64,000 bases of DNA, taken from Tillus elongatus (taxonomy: Eukaryota > Arthropoda > Insecta > Coleoptera > Cleridae). The stretch spans positions 85,670,858-85,734,857 of the forward strand of contig OZ023268.1 in NCBI GenBank assembly GCA_964006375.1. The letters are read 5' to 3'. Shown piece after piece: positions 1-9,684 of the stretch; within the stretch, counting starts at the first letter, position 1, and every line of letters starts with the position of its first letter. Position numbers and translations under genes: made by a program. Under the pieces are notes generated by a model. The model worked only from the letters and a program-made list of their open reading frames with translations. It did no database searches and was not told the DNA's origin.

Positions 1-477
1 ATAGGCTAGGCAGTTTCCCTGTTTCATGTTTCCCTTTTTTCTTTTCCAAATCTGGATGTACTATGACTATACACTGATTCCCATTAACTTTAAGTTGGGA
101 TTGGTTTTCATATTTAATGTTTTATGGGTACAGTATACGAGTTAGCAGATAACGACTTAATGGTGTATTAGTAATTATTGCTTAGGAAATAGGAAAATAT
201 AATTGTCAAGGTATTTAAATAATTAAAAATCATAATTGAAACGACAGTTATATTTGTAATTTCAATGATTAACAGCATACAGTTTTTTGGGGGAAATGTA
301 ACATGTAACCGACAATGTTGGCTACCAATGACACAATATAATGTCATTGGTTGGCTACATTTACATTATATAAAATTCTAGTGACATTTGTGATTGTGAC
401 ATTTTGCATAATTATCGATCGCAAACCCGAAGATAAAGTTGTTATCGGCTGAACGCTGAAAATAGGTTGCTAAAATA
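1..477 (+). promoter_or_regulatory. COX6A upstream region and 5' UTR
   Basis: This is the A+T-rich DNA before the COX6A start codon. No TATA box at a convincing distance is visible. An inverted pair of CCAAT boxes lies at 325-333 (CCAATGACA) and 342-350 (TGTCATTGG), about 130 bp upstream of the ATG, and the octamer TTGGCTAC occurs on both sides of the pair. A TATCGATCG sequence near 413-421 resembles half of the DREF site TATCGATA, common in insect housekeeping promoters. The start context is AAAATAATGG. The promoter role is inferred from position only, and the transcription start is not known. Confidence 0.45.
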
Positions 478-583
478 ATGGCTGCGATATTAAATCATTC
501 TTTTCGTAGATTTATGCAGACTAGTGCTCGAAGGGCAGCAGAACAATCGCTGGGACCATCTGCAGTCGCTGGAGGGCACGAAG
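478..583 (+). CDS. COX6A: Cytochrome c oxidase subunit 6A, mitochondrial, exon 1
   Basis: Exon 1 encodes the first 35 residues and the first base of codon 36 of subunit VIa, a nuclear-encoded small subunit of respiratory complex IV in the inner mitochondrial membrane. The N terminus (MAAILNHSFRRFMQTSARR...) is rich in Arg, Ser and Ala and lacks acidic residues, as expected of a cleavable matrix-targeting presequence. The exon ends HEG with the donor AAG|GTGAGC; reading through gives a stop within about 20 codons. Its partner is at 14151-14386, and the joined frame is 342 nt including the stop, encoding 113 aa, close to the usual animal precursor length. The ATG is the first in frame and has a good context. 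Constitutive expression is expected from the family. Confidence 0.96.
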
Positions 584-1345
584 GTGAGCATGTTACTCAA
601 TTTTTATTCTCTATACCTATGTGTCCTGCAGGTTAACTACTGTTACATAACGAAAATATAGCTTAAGAGCTGTTAGGGATACCTTTTAAACATATAATAC
701 TCATTGCTACCTGATAACCATAATGCATTCATTTGGCGCATTCAACATATGAATATCGTGAATAAAATTTGTGGTTATTTTTATGACAGTGTTATACAAT
801 CGATAAGGAAGGGTCTATATCCTTCAGAGAATGTTGCTCAAACAATAGTTTTTATTTAAGCACACACCTCCACATTTGGATAGTACTAAGAACTTGTTTC
901 ATTTCATGGCAGAATATAAGGGACATTGACAAGTATTCAGTATTCAGCATAGTAAAAGTATAATACATCTGGTGATCCCTTCCAGTTGGTATTGGTATTG
1001 GCACATGAATAAGATCTAACATAGCTTGTGTCCATACGAAAAAGCATGGAAGTAATGCTACTACATACCTAATAATAGTCACTTTAATCAACAATACCCA
1101 GCTCTTCCTTTTTTAAATCGGTAAGAATTTAAATAATGAAGGGAGATACTTATATAATTCTATAGTGGTAAAACAAATTATTACAATATTCACTCTATAT
1201 AATTATAATATAAAGCTTTTGTTAAATGTAGCTTCTTCAGATATAAAAGTAAAATGCATGTAGTAATTAACGACAGAATCAAATACTTATTTGTTTTATT
1301 ATTTAGGTTTGAATTGGATTTACATCAGATATTATTTTTTATATA
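584..1345. other. First part of the COX6A intron, no gene seen
   Basis: This is unique-looking A+T-rich intron sequence after the donor site. I see no coding exon, RNA gene or recognisable mobile element here. The intron as a whole runs 584-14150 (13,567 bp). Confidence 0.6.
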
Positions 1346-1353
1346 GGTATCTT

Positions 1354-2877
1354 GGTAAATTTGCAGTTTAACTCACGGACGATTTTTAAATTTTTCTCTT
1401 CAGAAACATGCCCCCCTGGACGCACAACCCACAAAAATTTTTTCTTGTTCTCACCCCCCAAGGAAGTTACGGGACCAGGAGTGAAGGGGGGTGCTGGGCG
1501 GGGTAGGAAGTAAGGAGGAAATATAAGCAGAAAATTCGAAGAAAGCGGCTTGAAGGCTGTCTTTTTCACATCCTGACGCCATATCCCCCCCTAAACCCTG
1601 CCTACCCTGCACATCACCCCTATTCAAGCCAGGTCCCGTAACCTCTTTAGGGGGTATGAACAAGAAATTTTTCTTGTGGTTTATGCAACGGGGGTGGTTG
1701 TACGCACGCGAGGGGGGAAGGAAGCACCCGGAAACACAGCCCAAACCCCCCTCCTCCGAGAAAAGGGCGACCCCTAAGTAGGCGGGTCCAGTCATTTCAT
1801 GCATCGCGAGAGCGGCATTGCCGGATAGTGCTTATTGCTGTAGGGGCCTGCCTGACCTGACCTTCCTGACCCACAGGGCAGGTCAGGCCAGATTGGTGAT
1901 GCTTAAGCAGACGGGTCCGGTCCATGCATCACGAGAGTGGCATTGCCGGACGGTGCTTATTGCTGTAGGGGCCTGGCTGACCTGACCTGAGCTGACCTAC
2001 AGGAAGGTCAGTACTGGCAGGCCCCTAGAGCAATAAACACCGTCCGGCAATGCCGCATTAGCGATGCATGGACGGGACATGTCTACTTAAGCATCCTTAT
2101 TGCTGTAGGGGCCTGCCTGACCTGACCTAACCTACAGGGCAGGTCAGGAAGGTCAGCACAGGCAGGCCCCTAGAGCAATAAACACCGTCCGGCAATGCCG
2201 CTCTAGTGATGCATACAGTGAAACGATCGAAATTTACACAAAAGAACAACAAATTTACACAAACTTACCTTAACATCTTAGGAAAATGATGTAGGTCCCG
2301 CCCTTGTGTAGGCAACCTGACCTGACCTTGTAATTTGACGGCCTCGACATGGCAATTTCCTCGCCACAAAAACAACATAGGAAACAAATAACGTGTCACC
2401 GACCAAGAAAAGGGTCCACACATGCAGCTTATAAGCCACTATAATACCACTAGTCATCAACAGAACAAGGTAAACAGCACACAATTTCAGAAAAAATGTT
2501 CGTAATACAGGAATGTATGAGAAAGCGTCCAAAGCGTACTGGTACTAGCGCCGTACTGAAAGCGATGTTAAAACTGTCAGTTATAATGACAATTTCCCAT
2601 ATTCTGATTCCAGAATATTCTAGGGATTCCCAAACACAATGTAAACCTTATGTCAAATGTAATATTTAGGAGGGAATGAGACGCCACGTGACAGGACCGT
2701 ACTAGGAAATTGTTAAAAAACTGTGTAATGTGTAAACAACTTTAAATGCGAATAACTCGGGAAATAAGGGAGAACAAAAGGTAACATTTGCCTCAGCGTG
2801 CATTTAAGACACCAAACTTCTATCTATCAGCAGTCGATATTTTTCAAATCGTCCGTGAGTTAAACTGCAAATTCACC
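1354..2877. mobile_element. hAT-like non-autonomous foldback element with 8-bp target duplication
   Basis: The 1,524-bp element starts GGTAAATTTGCAGTTTAACT and ends with the inverted copy (...GCAAATTCACC), giving terminal inverted repeats of about 32 bp with few mismatches. The 8-bp sequence GGTATCTT flanks it directly on both sides (1346-1353 and 2878-2885), a target-site duplication typical of hAT elements. No transposase is present. The interior is built of GC-rich modules repeated in both orientations around 1800-2220, including CTGACCTGACCT runs and GGCATTGCCGG motifs, so the strand can fold extensively. A minus-strand frame at 2532-2278 encodes 84 aa with hydrophobic stretches. The superfamily call rests on the 8-bp duplication; P or Merlin elements are less likely alternatives. 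Confidence 0.85.
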
Positions 2878-2923
2878 GGTATCTTCTCTATTGAGTAATA
2901 TAGTGAAATAAATGATTACAATA

Positions 2924-2926
<3 letters not shown>

Positions 2927-2992
<66 letters not shown>
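2927..2992. repeat. (AT)n microsatellite
   Basis: An uninterrupted AT dinucleotide run about 40 bp outside the right end of the foldback element. Tyr/Ile alternating frames here are not genes. Confidence 0.98.
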
Positions 2993-2997
<5 letters not shown>

Positions 2998-3520
2998 GGA
3001 ATGGTCGGCTTAACCACAACTACATATTAAAGTGATTATAATAGAATATGGCCTAAAAACAGTTGTACATATCCTAATGAAGTAAAACAGTATGGTATAT
3101 TTCGTTTTTAATAACCTTTCAATCATAAACACAATTAAAACGTTTCGATTTGCAACAAAAACGTATATTTTTGTAGCTGCGGTTATGACTGTTGTTTCGT
3201 TGACATGATAGGCGTTGTTGTCAGTTTCGTAGCTATTTACTTGTTACTGGGGGGATGTCAGGTCAAGGTCAGGTCAGACAGGCCAATAGAGGAGTAAGCA
3301 CTGTCCGGAAGTCGATTCATTCAATGTGCCAACGATGTTGAAAATTGACAGTTTGAAATGTGAAATTGGTGCATTTTTTTGGAATTTCATTTCTCAATTA
3401 TTGTGTTATTTCTGGTTTTTCGTAAAAATTTTTCCAGATTATAAATCTACATTGCGTACTCTTTCTTGTGGTGGCGCCGTTTTGTTAGATTCCAGTTGCG
3501 GTTAAGTCGACCGTCCCCTA

Positions 3521-3552
<32 letters not shown>

Positions 3553-4063
3553 TTATTAGATGACAGCATTTCGTTATATCTAGGATCTACAGATATAAAA
3601 TGTAAAATACATAGTAAAAACAAAATATTCAATTGTTTTATTATTTATATTTGAAAATGAAATAACAGCATGGATCGGCAAAACAATATGTATTTTTCGA
3701 CTTTTATGTATCTCTCCTTTGAATAATTACATGAGATTACATCAAAGTATTATAATTTAAACCACGAAACAATTTACAGAGGTGAATAAAATACACAATC
3801 AAATAAAATTAACCACAAGTAGTATTTGTTTGGGTGTTATACAAAATGACAATTTCCAACCTTGTCTTCCTGTTCACCTAGGTTTACTCAGGTGTGGAGG
3901 GTATTAAAATTAGGAAATACCAACATAAGTTTGATTCTAATATATTAAAATCGGTAACATATCGTAAACAATTGTCAGATACCTATTTTAGTGTTTGATG
4001 GATAATAAGAAAAACAACCGAAAAGAAGTATAACATTGTAGCAACAAAACTAAATTATAAAAA
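2993..4063. other. Intron sequence with (TTA)n tract and foldback fragments
   Basis: This stretch has no coding exon. It holds an imperfect (TTA)n microsatellite at 3519-3559 and, near 3250-3315, a small fragment of the GC-rich modules of the preceding element (GTCAGGTCAAGGTCAGGTCA and CACTGTCCGG). The remainder is A+T-rich and unclassified. Confidence 0.6.
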
Positions 4064-4956
4064 GGTGAATTTGCAGACAACCTCCCGAACAGTTTTAGAG
4101 ATAGTTTGGTATCTTACATGCAAGCTGACACTATTCTTACCTTTTGTTCTCTTGCCTTTTCAGAGTTAGCTACATTTAAAGTTTTTTACAGATTACATAC
4201 TTTTTAAACAATTTTCTAGTATGGTTCTGTTCAGTGGCACCAATTCCCTTCCTAAACATTACATTTAACATAAAGTTCACATTGACTTTGGGAATCCCTG
4301 GAATATTCTAGACACTTGGACTATTGGCTTATACTGCCAGTTTATTTGTTCGCTTTTAGGACGCCGCTAGTATGCGTACCTATGTAGACAGTTTCTTGGG
4401 TATTCATGTGTTCACAGACACTATTTCTGAAATTGTGCATTGTTTACCTTGTTGTCTTAATGGCCATTAGTGTTGTAGTGGTTTGGGCACACATGTGTTG
4501 TTAGTTCCTGGTCTGTGACATGTTATTTGTTTTCTACATTGTTTTTGCAATGAGGAAAATGCGAGGTCGAAGGTTGTTAAATCAGAGGTGAATGGTTCTT
4601 TACATCCAAGGGCTGGACCTACCTCATTTGCTTGAGATGCAAAAGGGAAGCGTTATGTAATTTTTTTTTAAATTTCGATCGTTTGACAGTATTTGCTATG
4701 GTATGTTCTCTTTTAGCTGTGCAAACTAGGGTACTTATATTGTAACATGGGTTTTCCTCCCTCTAGTGTTCATGGGGATTTTCCTTCCCCTCTCGCATGT
4801 ATCCAACCACCCTCGTTGCATAAACCACAAGAAAAATTTCCGGGCCTGAGGCGAATGGGGGTGCTGTGTGGGGTAGGCACAGTTTAAGGGGGATATGGCT
4901 TCAAAATGTGAAAAGAAGTAGCATTTATCAGGAAGGAGAATAAAGAATAAATTCAC
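4064..4956. mobile_element. Diverged, inverted relative of the 1354-2877 foldback element
   Basis: It begins GGTGAATTTGCAG, the same terminus as the first element, and its interior at 4081-4640 matches the reverse complement of 2278-2850 with many substitutions (for example the frame ending RAGPTSF in both). 4735-4900 matches 1640-1730 in inverted orientation. The right terminus is degenerate (AAATTCAC) and no 8-bp target duplication is visible, so this is an older or rearranged copy. Confidence 0.65.
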
Positions 4957-4979
4957 ATTATTGATTAAAATCCAGTCTA

Positions 4980-5611
4980 ATGTTATTCACAAATCACTGT
5001 GTTTCGGCGAATTTTCATAAAAATATTTGATTATGAAGATCACGACTTTCAAACTCTCAAAATATTCTTCTAATGAGCGCAAAATAATTTTGATTAAACT
5101 TGGCACATTAGTCTGCTCAATCGGACCAGTGTAAAAAAAATCTTTTTTTTTTTTAACTTGTATCGTTTAAAAAGTAGATGTATTTTGTTAAAGCTTCATT
5201 TACTTGTTGCCTTTCATATAATTTTATGTACTAAAATTTCAGTTTCTAGGTTAATGGAAAATTGAGTTATAAAAATATAAAAGCTTTTAATGGAAATTCA
5301 CTACCATAAGGCACTGGCTGCGTCCAGGCTTTGATATTTTTCTGTCACTTTCTTCAAAAAACGGATACTGCTTCAGAGATAATGTGTTTTTAAAAATAAT
5401 CCTAAAATTAATTTATATAGAAAAAGTGGTATTGCATTTTGTTTCTTTAACGTCAGCCTATTTCCGGGAGTATGTCTAATCATCAAAGGCAGACAGCTGT
5501 TTTCCCTACTCTATATTTAACCGAACTCCTGTCCTTTGTCAACAGGTGAGGGATCTATTACATGCCTAACAGCCTCTGAAGAGTGGGCATTTAGCTTGCT
5601 AAATCACATTG
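4980..5611. repeat. Dispersed repeat fragments
   Basis: 4990-5110 (GGCGAATTTTCATAAAAATAT... then AATGAGCGCAAAAT) belongs to a roughly 150-bp repeat family seen again at 14525-14680, 16700-16775, 44180-44300 and 55480-55620. 5293-5330 holds one copy of a 40-bp motif (TTCACTACCATAAGGCACTG...) scattered through the window. No coding exon was found. Confidence 0.6.
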
Positions 5612-6053
5612 GTTTTCCTCAGGAAAGTTTACTTCTTCGCTTTAGTCTGCAGAGTCTGTCGATGTGCAGGCAGTGCAGTTTCATTATATTTTTATACAAA
5701 CTGGTTAATTATGTGTTCGACTGCCCTAGTCTGCTTCAGCAACTTAATTTCAATGTGCCTCGTATTGCAGCACGTTTTCCAGGCACATTCTATCTCCCGA
5801 CTGCTCGTACGCAATTGCTGCGATCGTCTCCAATTTACCAGATGTGCAATGATTACTCTGTACTGCAACACCGCCTAGATATCTTCTCATGTAATATATC
5901 AGAGATAAAAATGTTTTTCAAAGCGATCTAATTTGTGACTCTTTTTTGTATAGTTTGTTTGATTATTGTTTTTTATTAGGTTTTGTGTATTGGCCCATCC
6001 TTAATTTGGCTTTTAAGCTGTTGGATGGTGTATGAATAAATAAATAAATAAAT
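5612..6053 (+). mobile_element. 5'-truncated LINE 3' end (same family as 21895-24170)
   Basis: The reading frame from about 5612 encodes the C-terminal end of a non-LTR retrotransposon reverse transcriptase, with the string ESLLLRFSLQSLSMCRQCSF and then PRIAARFPGTFYLPTAR. It is nearly identical to the C terminus of the LINE at 21895-24170, which marks the 5' junction at the shared GGTTTTCCTC. The 3' UTR ends in an (AATA)n tail at 6035-6053. It is a dead-on-arrival copy inside the COX6A intron, in the sense orientation of the gene. The clade looks like Jockey or CR1. Confidence 0.85.
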
Positions 6054-6439
6054 TACCACAAAAGCCAACGGTCTACCCGCTAAGCTACTGAGACTGTTAA
6101 TTGCGATATAGATAAATATAACAATATTTAACAAGATTACACTAAAAAACATTAAATACAAATTTGCATAATCTGTCATTGTTTAATAGGAATAGTTAAC
6201 AGGCCATCGAGTTTGATTCATTACCATATGTACCTATTTACTTATTTACACCGCAACTTACGTCGTAATAAATAATAATGGAAAAGATAATAAAGAAGAC
6301 TTAAATGAAGATCTATTAGCATAATTATATAAAATTCGTTTTATAATAACACTCTGTGTAAGCAAAACTGTCACTTATTCTAGTTATCTACAAAATTTTG
6401 TATATTAATCTTGTACTTGCGATAAGCACTGATTAAAAA
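6054..6439. other. No gene seen
   Basis: A+T-rich intron. 6056-6098 read on the - strand (AGTAGCTTAGCGGGTAGAC) looks like the 5' half of a tRNA with an A box, but no complete cloverleaf or B box follows. Confidence 0.5.
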
Positions 6440-6757
6440 GTGAGATGTAAGACAGTAGTCGCCATCTCGTTGTGGAACCAAGTAGTATGTTGTCATGACA
6501 GCTCTAAATAACACAAAATGTTATAAAATAGAGACTGTGTACAACCAACTAACAATTTAGTAAATTGTCAGCCCTGGCCCATTTCTTCCCTAATATAGGG
6601 ACAATGTATGTAAGGCTAGATGTATTCTCACCACAATTAGAACCGTAGACGGGTTTCGCTCTATTTAGAGCTTGTCAGTGTGGTATACCAATTGCAGCGA
6701 TATCACACCTATAAAGTGATCCGGTTATGGTAGCCAGCCTCACAGCACAAAGTGAGA

Positions 6758-6796
<39 letters not shown>

Positions 6797-6855
6797 CCAT
6801 CTCGTTGCGGAACGTAGTACATACTACTTGGTTCCGCAACGAGATGCTTACAAAC
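6440..6855. repeat. Single unit of the ~330-bp repeat, with (GA)n tract
   Basis: The unit AGTGAGATGTAAGACAGTAG...CCATCTCGTTG, CAACCAACTAACAATTTAGT, TAGGGACAATGTATGTAAGG and GTTATGGTAGCCAGCCT is one copy of the repeat clustered at 24374-26017. After the unit a second boundary begins, with a (GA)n microsatellite at 6762-6793, followed by a short palindrome (TCTCGTTGCGGAAC and GTTCCGCAACGAGA). The function of this repeat is unknown. Confidence 0.8.
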
Positions 6856-6964
6856 ACTGATTATCCCAAATTGGAAAACCCATTAGGTATATTTTCAGAT
6901 CTGGCTGTCATTTCTAAGCAAATTTATTCCTCTTCTGATAAGGGCATGCCATTGTTTGCGAAAC

Positions 6965-8262
6965 TTTTTTTTTGATACAGGAGGGGGAATTGTTCATGCG
7001 GACCTCATTCACGACACCGTAGTGCCGTGGGATATCGAGGTACTGTGAGACTGTACTTACTAAAACCCCCTCCCTAGGAGTACCGGACCGTAGTCCATAC
7101 CTCCGTCGGAAAGATTTCACACAATGATATTTGGGTTTGAATGTTTCCATTCTGTTTTTGCCGCGGGGGCGTGAGCGGGTAAGTATGAGCTTTGGACGCT
7201 TATGCTTATGTGGAAGTTGCTCATCGTAGTCGGTGGCACTACGGAGAAGAGCATTTGGGTGAGAAGCGGCTTTTGCGAACTGAGTTGTGGATAGTTGAGT
7301 TATAAACTCAAGTATCGAAGGCATTTCCAGATCAGAGTGAATCTGACTGTTTCTGACAAACCGTGGCGCTCCGGTAACGATTCTCAGAATTTTATTCGGG
7401 ACGAGTTGAAGTCTTGATGTGTGTTGCGGCCGCGGTGGCTCATGCAGGTGATGCATAGGTCAAGGCTGGCCGGATGATGACTTTGTACATGAGCAACTTA
7501 TTGTTCATGGACAATTTGAAATTTCTATTTAGAAGTGGGAACAGCTTCGAGATGAACATCGAGGCTTTTCGTCGGGCATGATCGACATGGGGGCGCCATG
7601 TTAAGTGTTTGTCGAGGAAAACCCCGAGGTATTTGGTGGAATCTTGCCAGGGAATTAGATGGTTGTCTAATGAAACATGTTCGTGAGGTGTGTGTCTCCT
7701 CTTGGAAAATAGGACTGCTGAACATTTATCGGGGTTTATGGCTAGAAGGGATTTCTTATACCAGCCTTGCAGCTCGACTACGGCGGTCTGAAATCGTTCA
7801 GTTATTATCCTCGGCTGGGTGGAGCTGCTGAGGATGGTAGTGTCGTCTGCGTACAGTGCGTATGTCACGTTTAGGGGAGCTGTCGGAATGTCTGCTACAA
7901 ATATATTGTACAGCAGAGGGGAGATAGCAGAACCCGGCGGAAGACCAGTCGTGGCTGGGTACATTCTAGATCTGGCTCCCAGTTGTTTGACCTGGTACTT
8001 CCTCTGTTGCAGGTATGACCTGATTAGCAGACTCAGAGGGAGAAGATAATTAAATGATAGAAGTTTGTTTAGGAGGCCCGCATGCCAAACACTATTAAAG
8101 GCTTGAGCAATTTCAAGAAATATTGCACCAGTTGACTTGTTTTTATTAAATCCTTCGGTGATGTTTTCCACCACACGAAGGACTTGGTCTGTGGTGGAGT
8201 GCTGGTGTCTGAAACCGAATTGCTCATCCGGGAGGATATGATTTTCTATGATTGTCATAGGC
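6965..8262 (-). mobile_element. Jockey-like LINE fragment, reverse transcriptase
   Basis: The minus strand encodes a reverse transcriptase from the finger/palm region (DEQFGFRHQHSTTDQVL) through GLPPGSAISPLLYNIF, the catalytic YALYADDT box, and the thumb (STKYLGVFLDKHLTWRPH), then the C terminus. A frameshift near 7440 separates the last ~150 residues. Two active-site positions are lost: the usual FLD...AFD is FLE...AFN. The 3' end carries a short poly(A) (T run 6965-6973) and the 5' end is truncated in the RT domain, so it is inactive. It lies antisense in the COX6A intron. Confidence 0.88.
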
Positions 8263-8869
8263 CCAACAAATTCAAATATGCCTCACAATTTGGGCAATTA
8301 TTGAGAATACATTTTTATTCTAATCTTTACAGATGTTTGTAGCATCTTGTTTTCTTACAAGCCGCTGTGCTTATTGAGCCTGTGTAGAAATATATGTGTC
8401 TCCATCAGAGAAAAAAAATTTGATAGTGTTGTACATGCAATTGTATTAAACAGAAAGGGAAGAAGTTTTAAAAGTAGAGATCCACAACAGCCTTCTTCCT
8501 CTTCCAAAAGTTTATAATTTTTATGTTCAAACAGATCCGAAAATAAGTTAGCGAAATATTTTAATCAAGTAATATAGGTTTAAATCATAATTTTATTGCT
8601 AATTGTACATAAATACTTTTGAAAGCTTTTCATTCAATTTATTCTTTCAATTTGTGCAATTCATCCAGATGTAACTAATGTTTTATGGAAACACTACTCT
8701 TATTTTGCTCGCAAATAAACTCTAAGTAACTATTAAGTAACACATCTGTCAAGTATTGCCAAAATTGATCAGTTGTTTTTTATACAAATATACATCTACT
8801 CTATGAAACATTGCTAAAACATATTTCTAAACTGGCAATATTTCAAATATTTATTTCATTCAGTTCTTC
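8263..8869. other. No gene seen
   Basis: A+T-rich intron sequence with no exon, element end or RNA gene that I can recognise. Confidence 0.5.
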
Positions 8870-9265
8870 ATCATATAGAAAACTTGATTCTGGAATGACA
8901 TTTTTTTTTGTCTGTCTGTTGGTCGGTCTGTCTACCGGCCTGTTTGTTAGTAGGCGCAATAACATTTGAACGAATTGAGATATAATCTCCATATCCAGTT
9001 AGCACGCGAGAAAGGAACGTTTTGAATTGTTTTCGGGTGTTTGGGCTTCAGGGTTTAGGGGCTAAATAAGGGATGATTTGGTAAAAGTTGACATTTTTTC
9101 GTTAGAACTTGAGTAATATAACATTTCAGATGTTTATGGGTACAAGAATACGAATATTTTCTTTGTGGTCAAGTCATGTACCCTAAATTAATTTCATGAG
9201 AATGTCTTTCTGAAGAGAGTAGATTATCACAGCTATGTGGAAGTTATGATTCAATTTGTGGCACT
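8870..9265. repeat. GTCTGTC-type interspersed repeat, copy 1
   Basis: The segment contains GTCTGTCTGTTGGTCGGTCT, then ATTTGAACGAATTGAGATAT, a GGGATGATTTGGTAAAAGTT block, and ends near TATCACAGCTATGTGGAAGT. The same order of blocks occurs twice in tandem at 62722-63480. No coding frame is present. Confidence 0.75.
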
Positions 9266-9684
9266 ATTTTTAATTGGATTGGTTCAAAGACAGAAGTAGA
9301 TGGCGTGTTTACTCATCAACGCATTGAATATTCTGTTTTGCTAAACAGCTTTGATGAAGTTTTACTTACTGCGCAGTTTATTTTTGCCTAGTCTTCATGT
9401 CAAATTGACTGTCCAGATTGGTTGCATATGATAACATTCAAATCCCAGTTTTTAATTCTTTGATTAAACATTCCATTCATCTACATGCTAAAACCATAAT
9501 ACCTAACGAACTAAAATAATGCAGTCATTCCACAGTCAAAACAAAACTGAGAAAGATATTAGAAGGGAAAGCTATACCATTAATGAATACTTAGCCGATA
9601 AAACAATGCAAGTGGAAAAATATGGGACACAATCAAATTTTAGTCTATTTTATTTTATTTTGTTGTATTTTATTTAATTTGAAT
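9266..9684. other. No gene seen
   Basis: A+T-rich intron sequence without recognisable features. Confidence 0.5.

Noticed and set aside
1339..1804. Two minus-strand frames of 76 and 117 codons
   Set aside because: They lie over the GC-rich foldback element and overlap each other in different frames; no domain or splice support.
6056..6098. tRNA-like sequence on the minus strand
   Set aside because: Only an A-box-like half is present; no B box or foldable cloverleaf follows, so it is not a tRNA gene.
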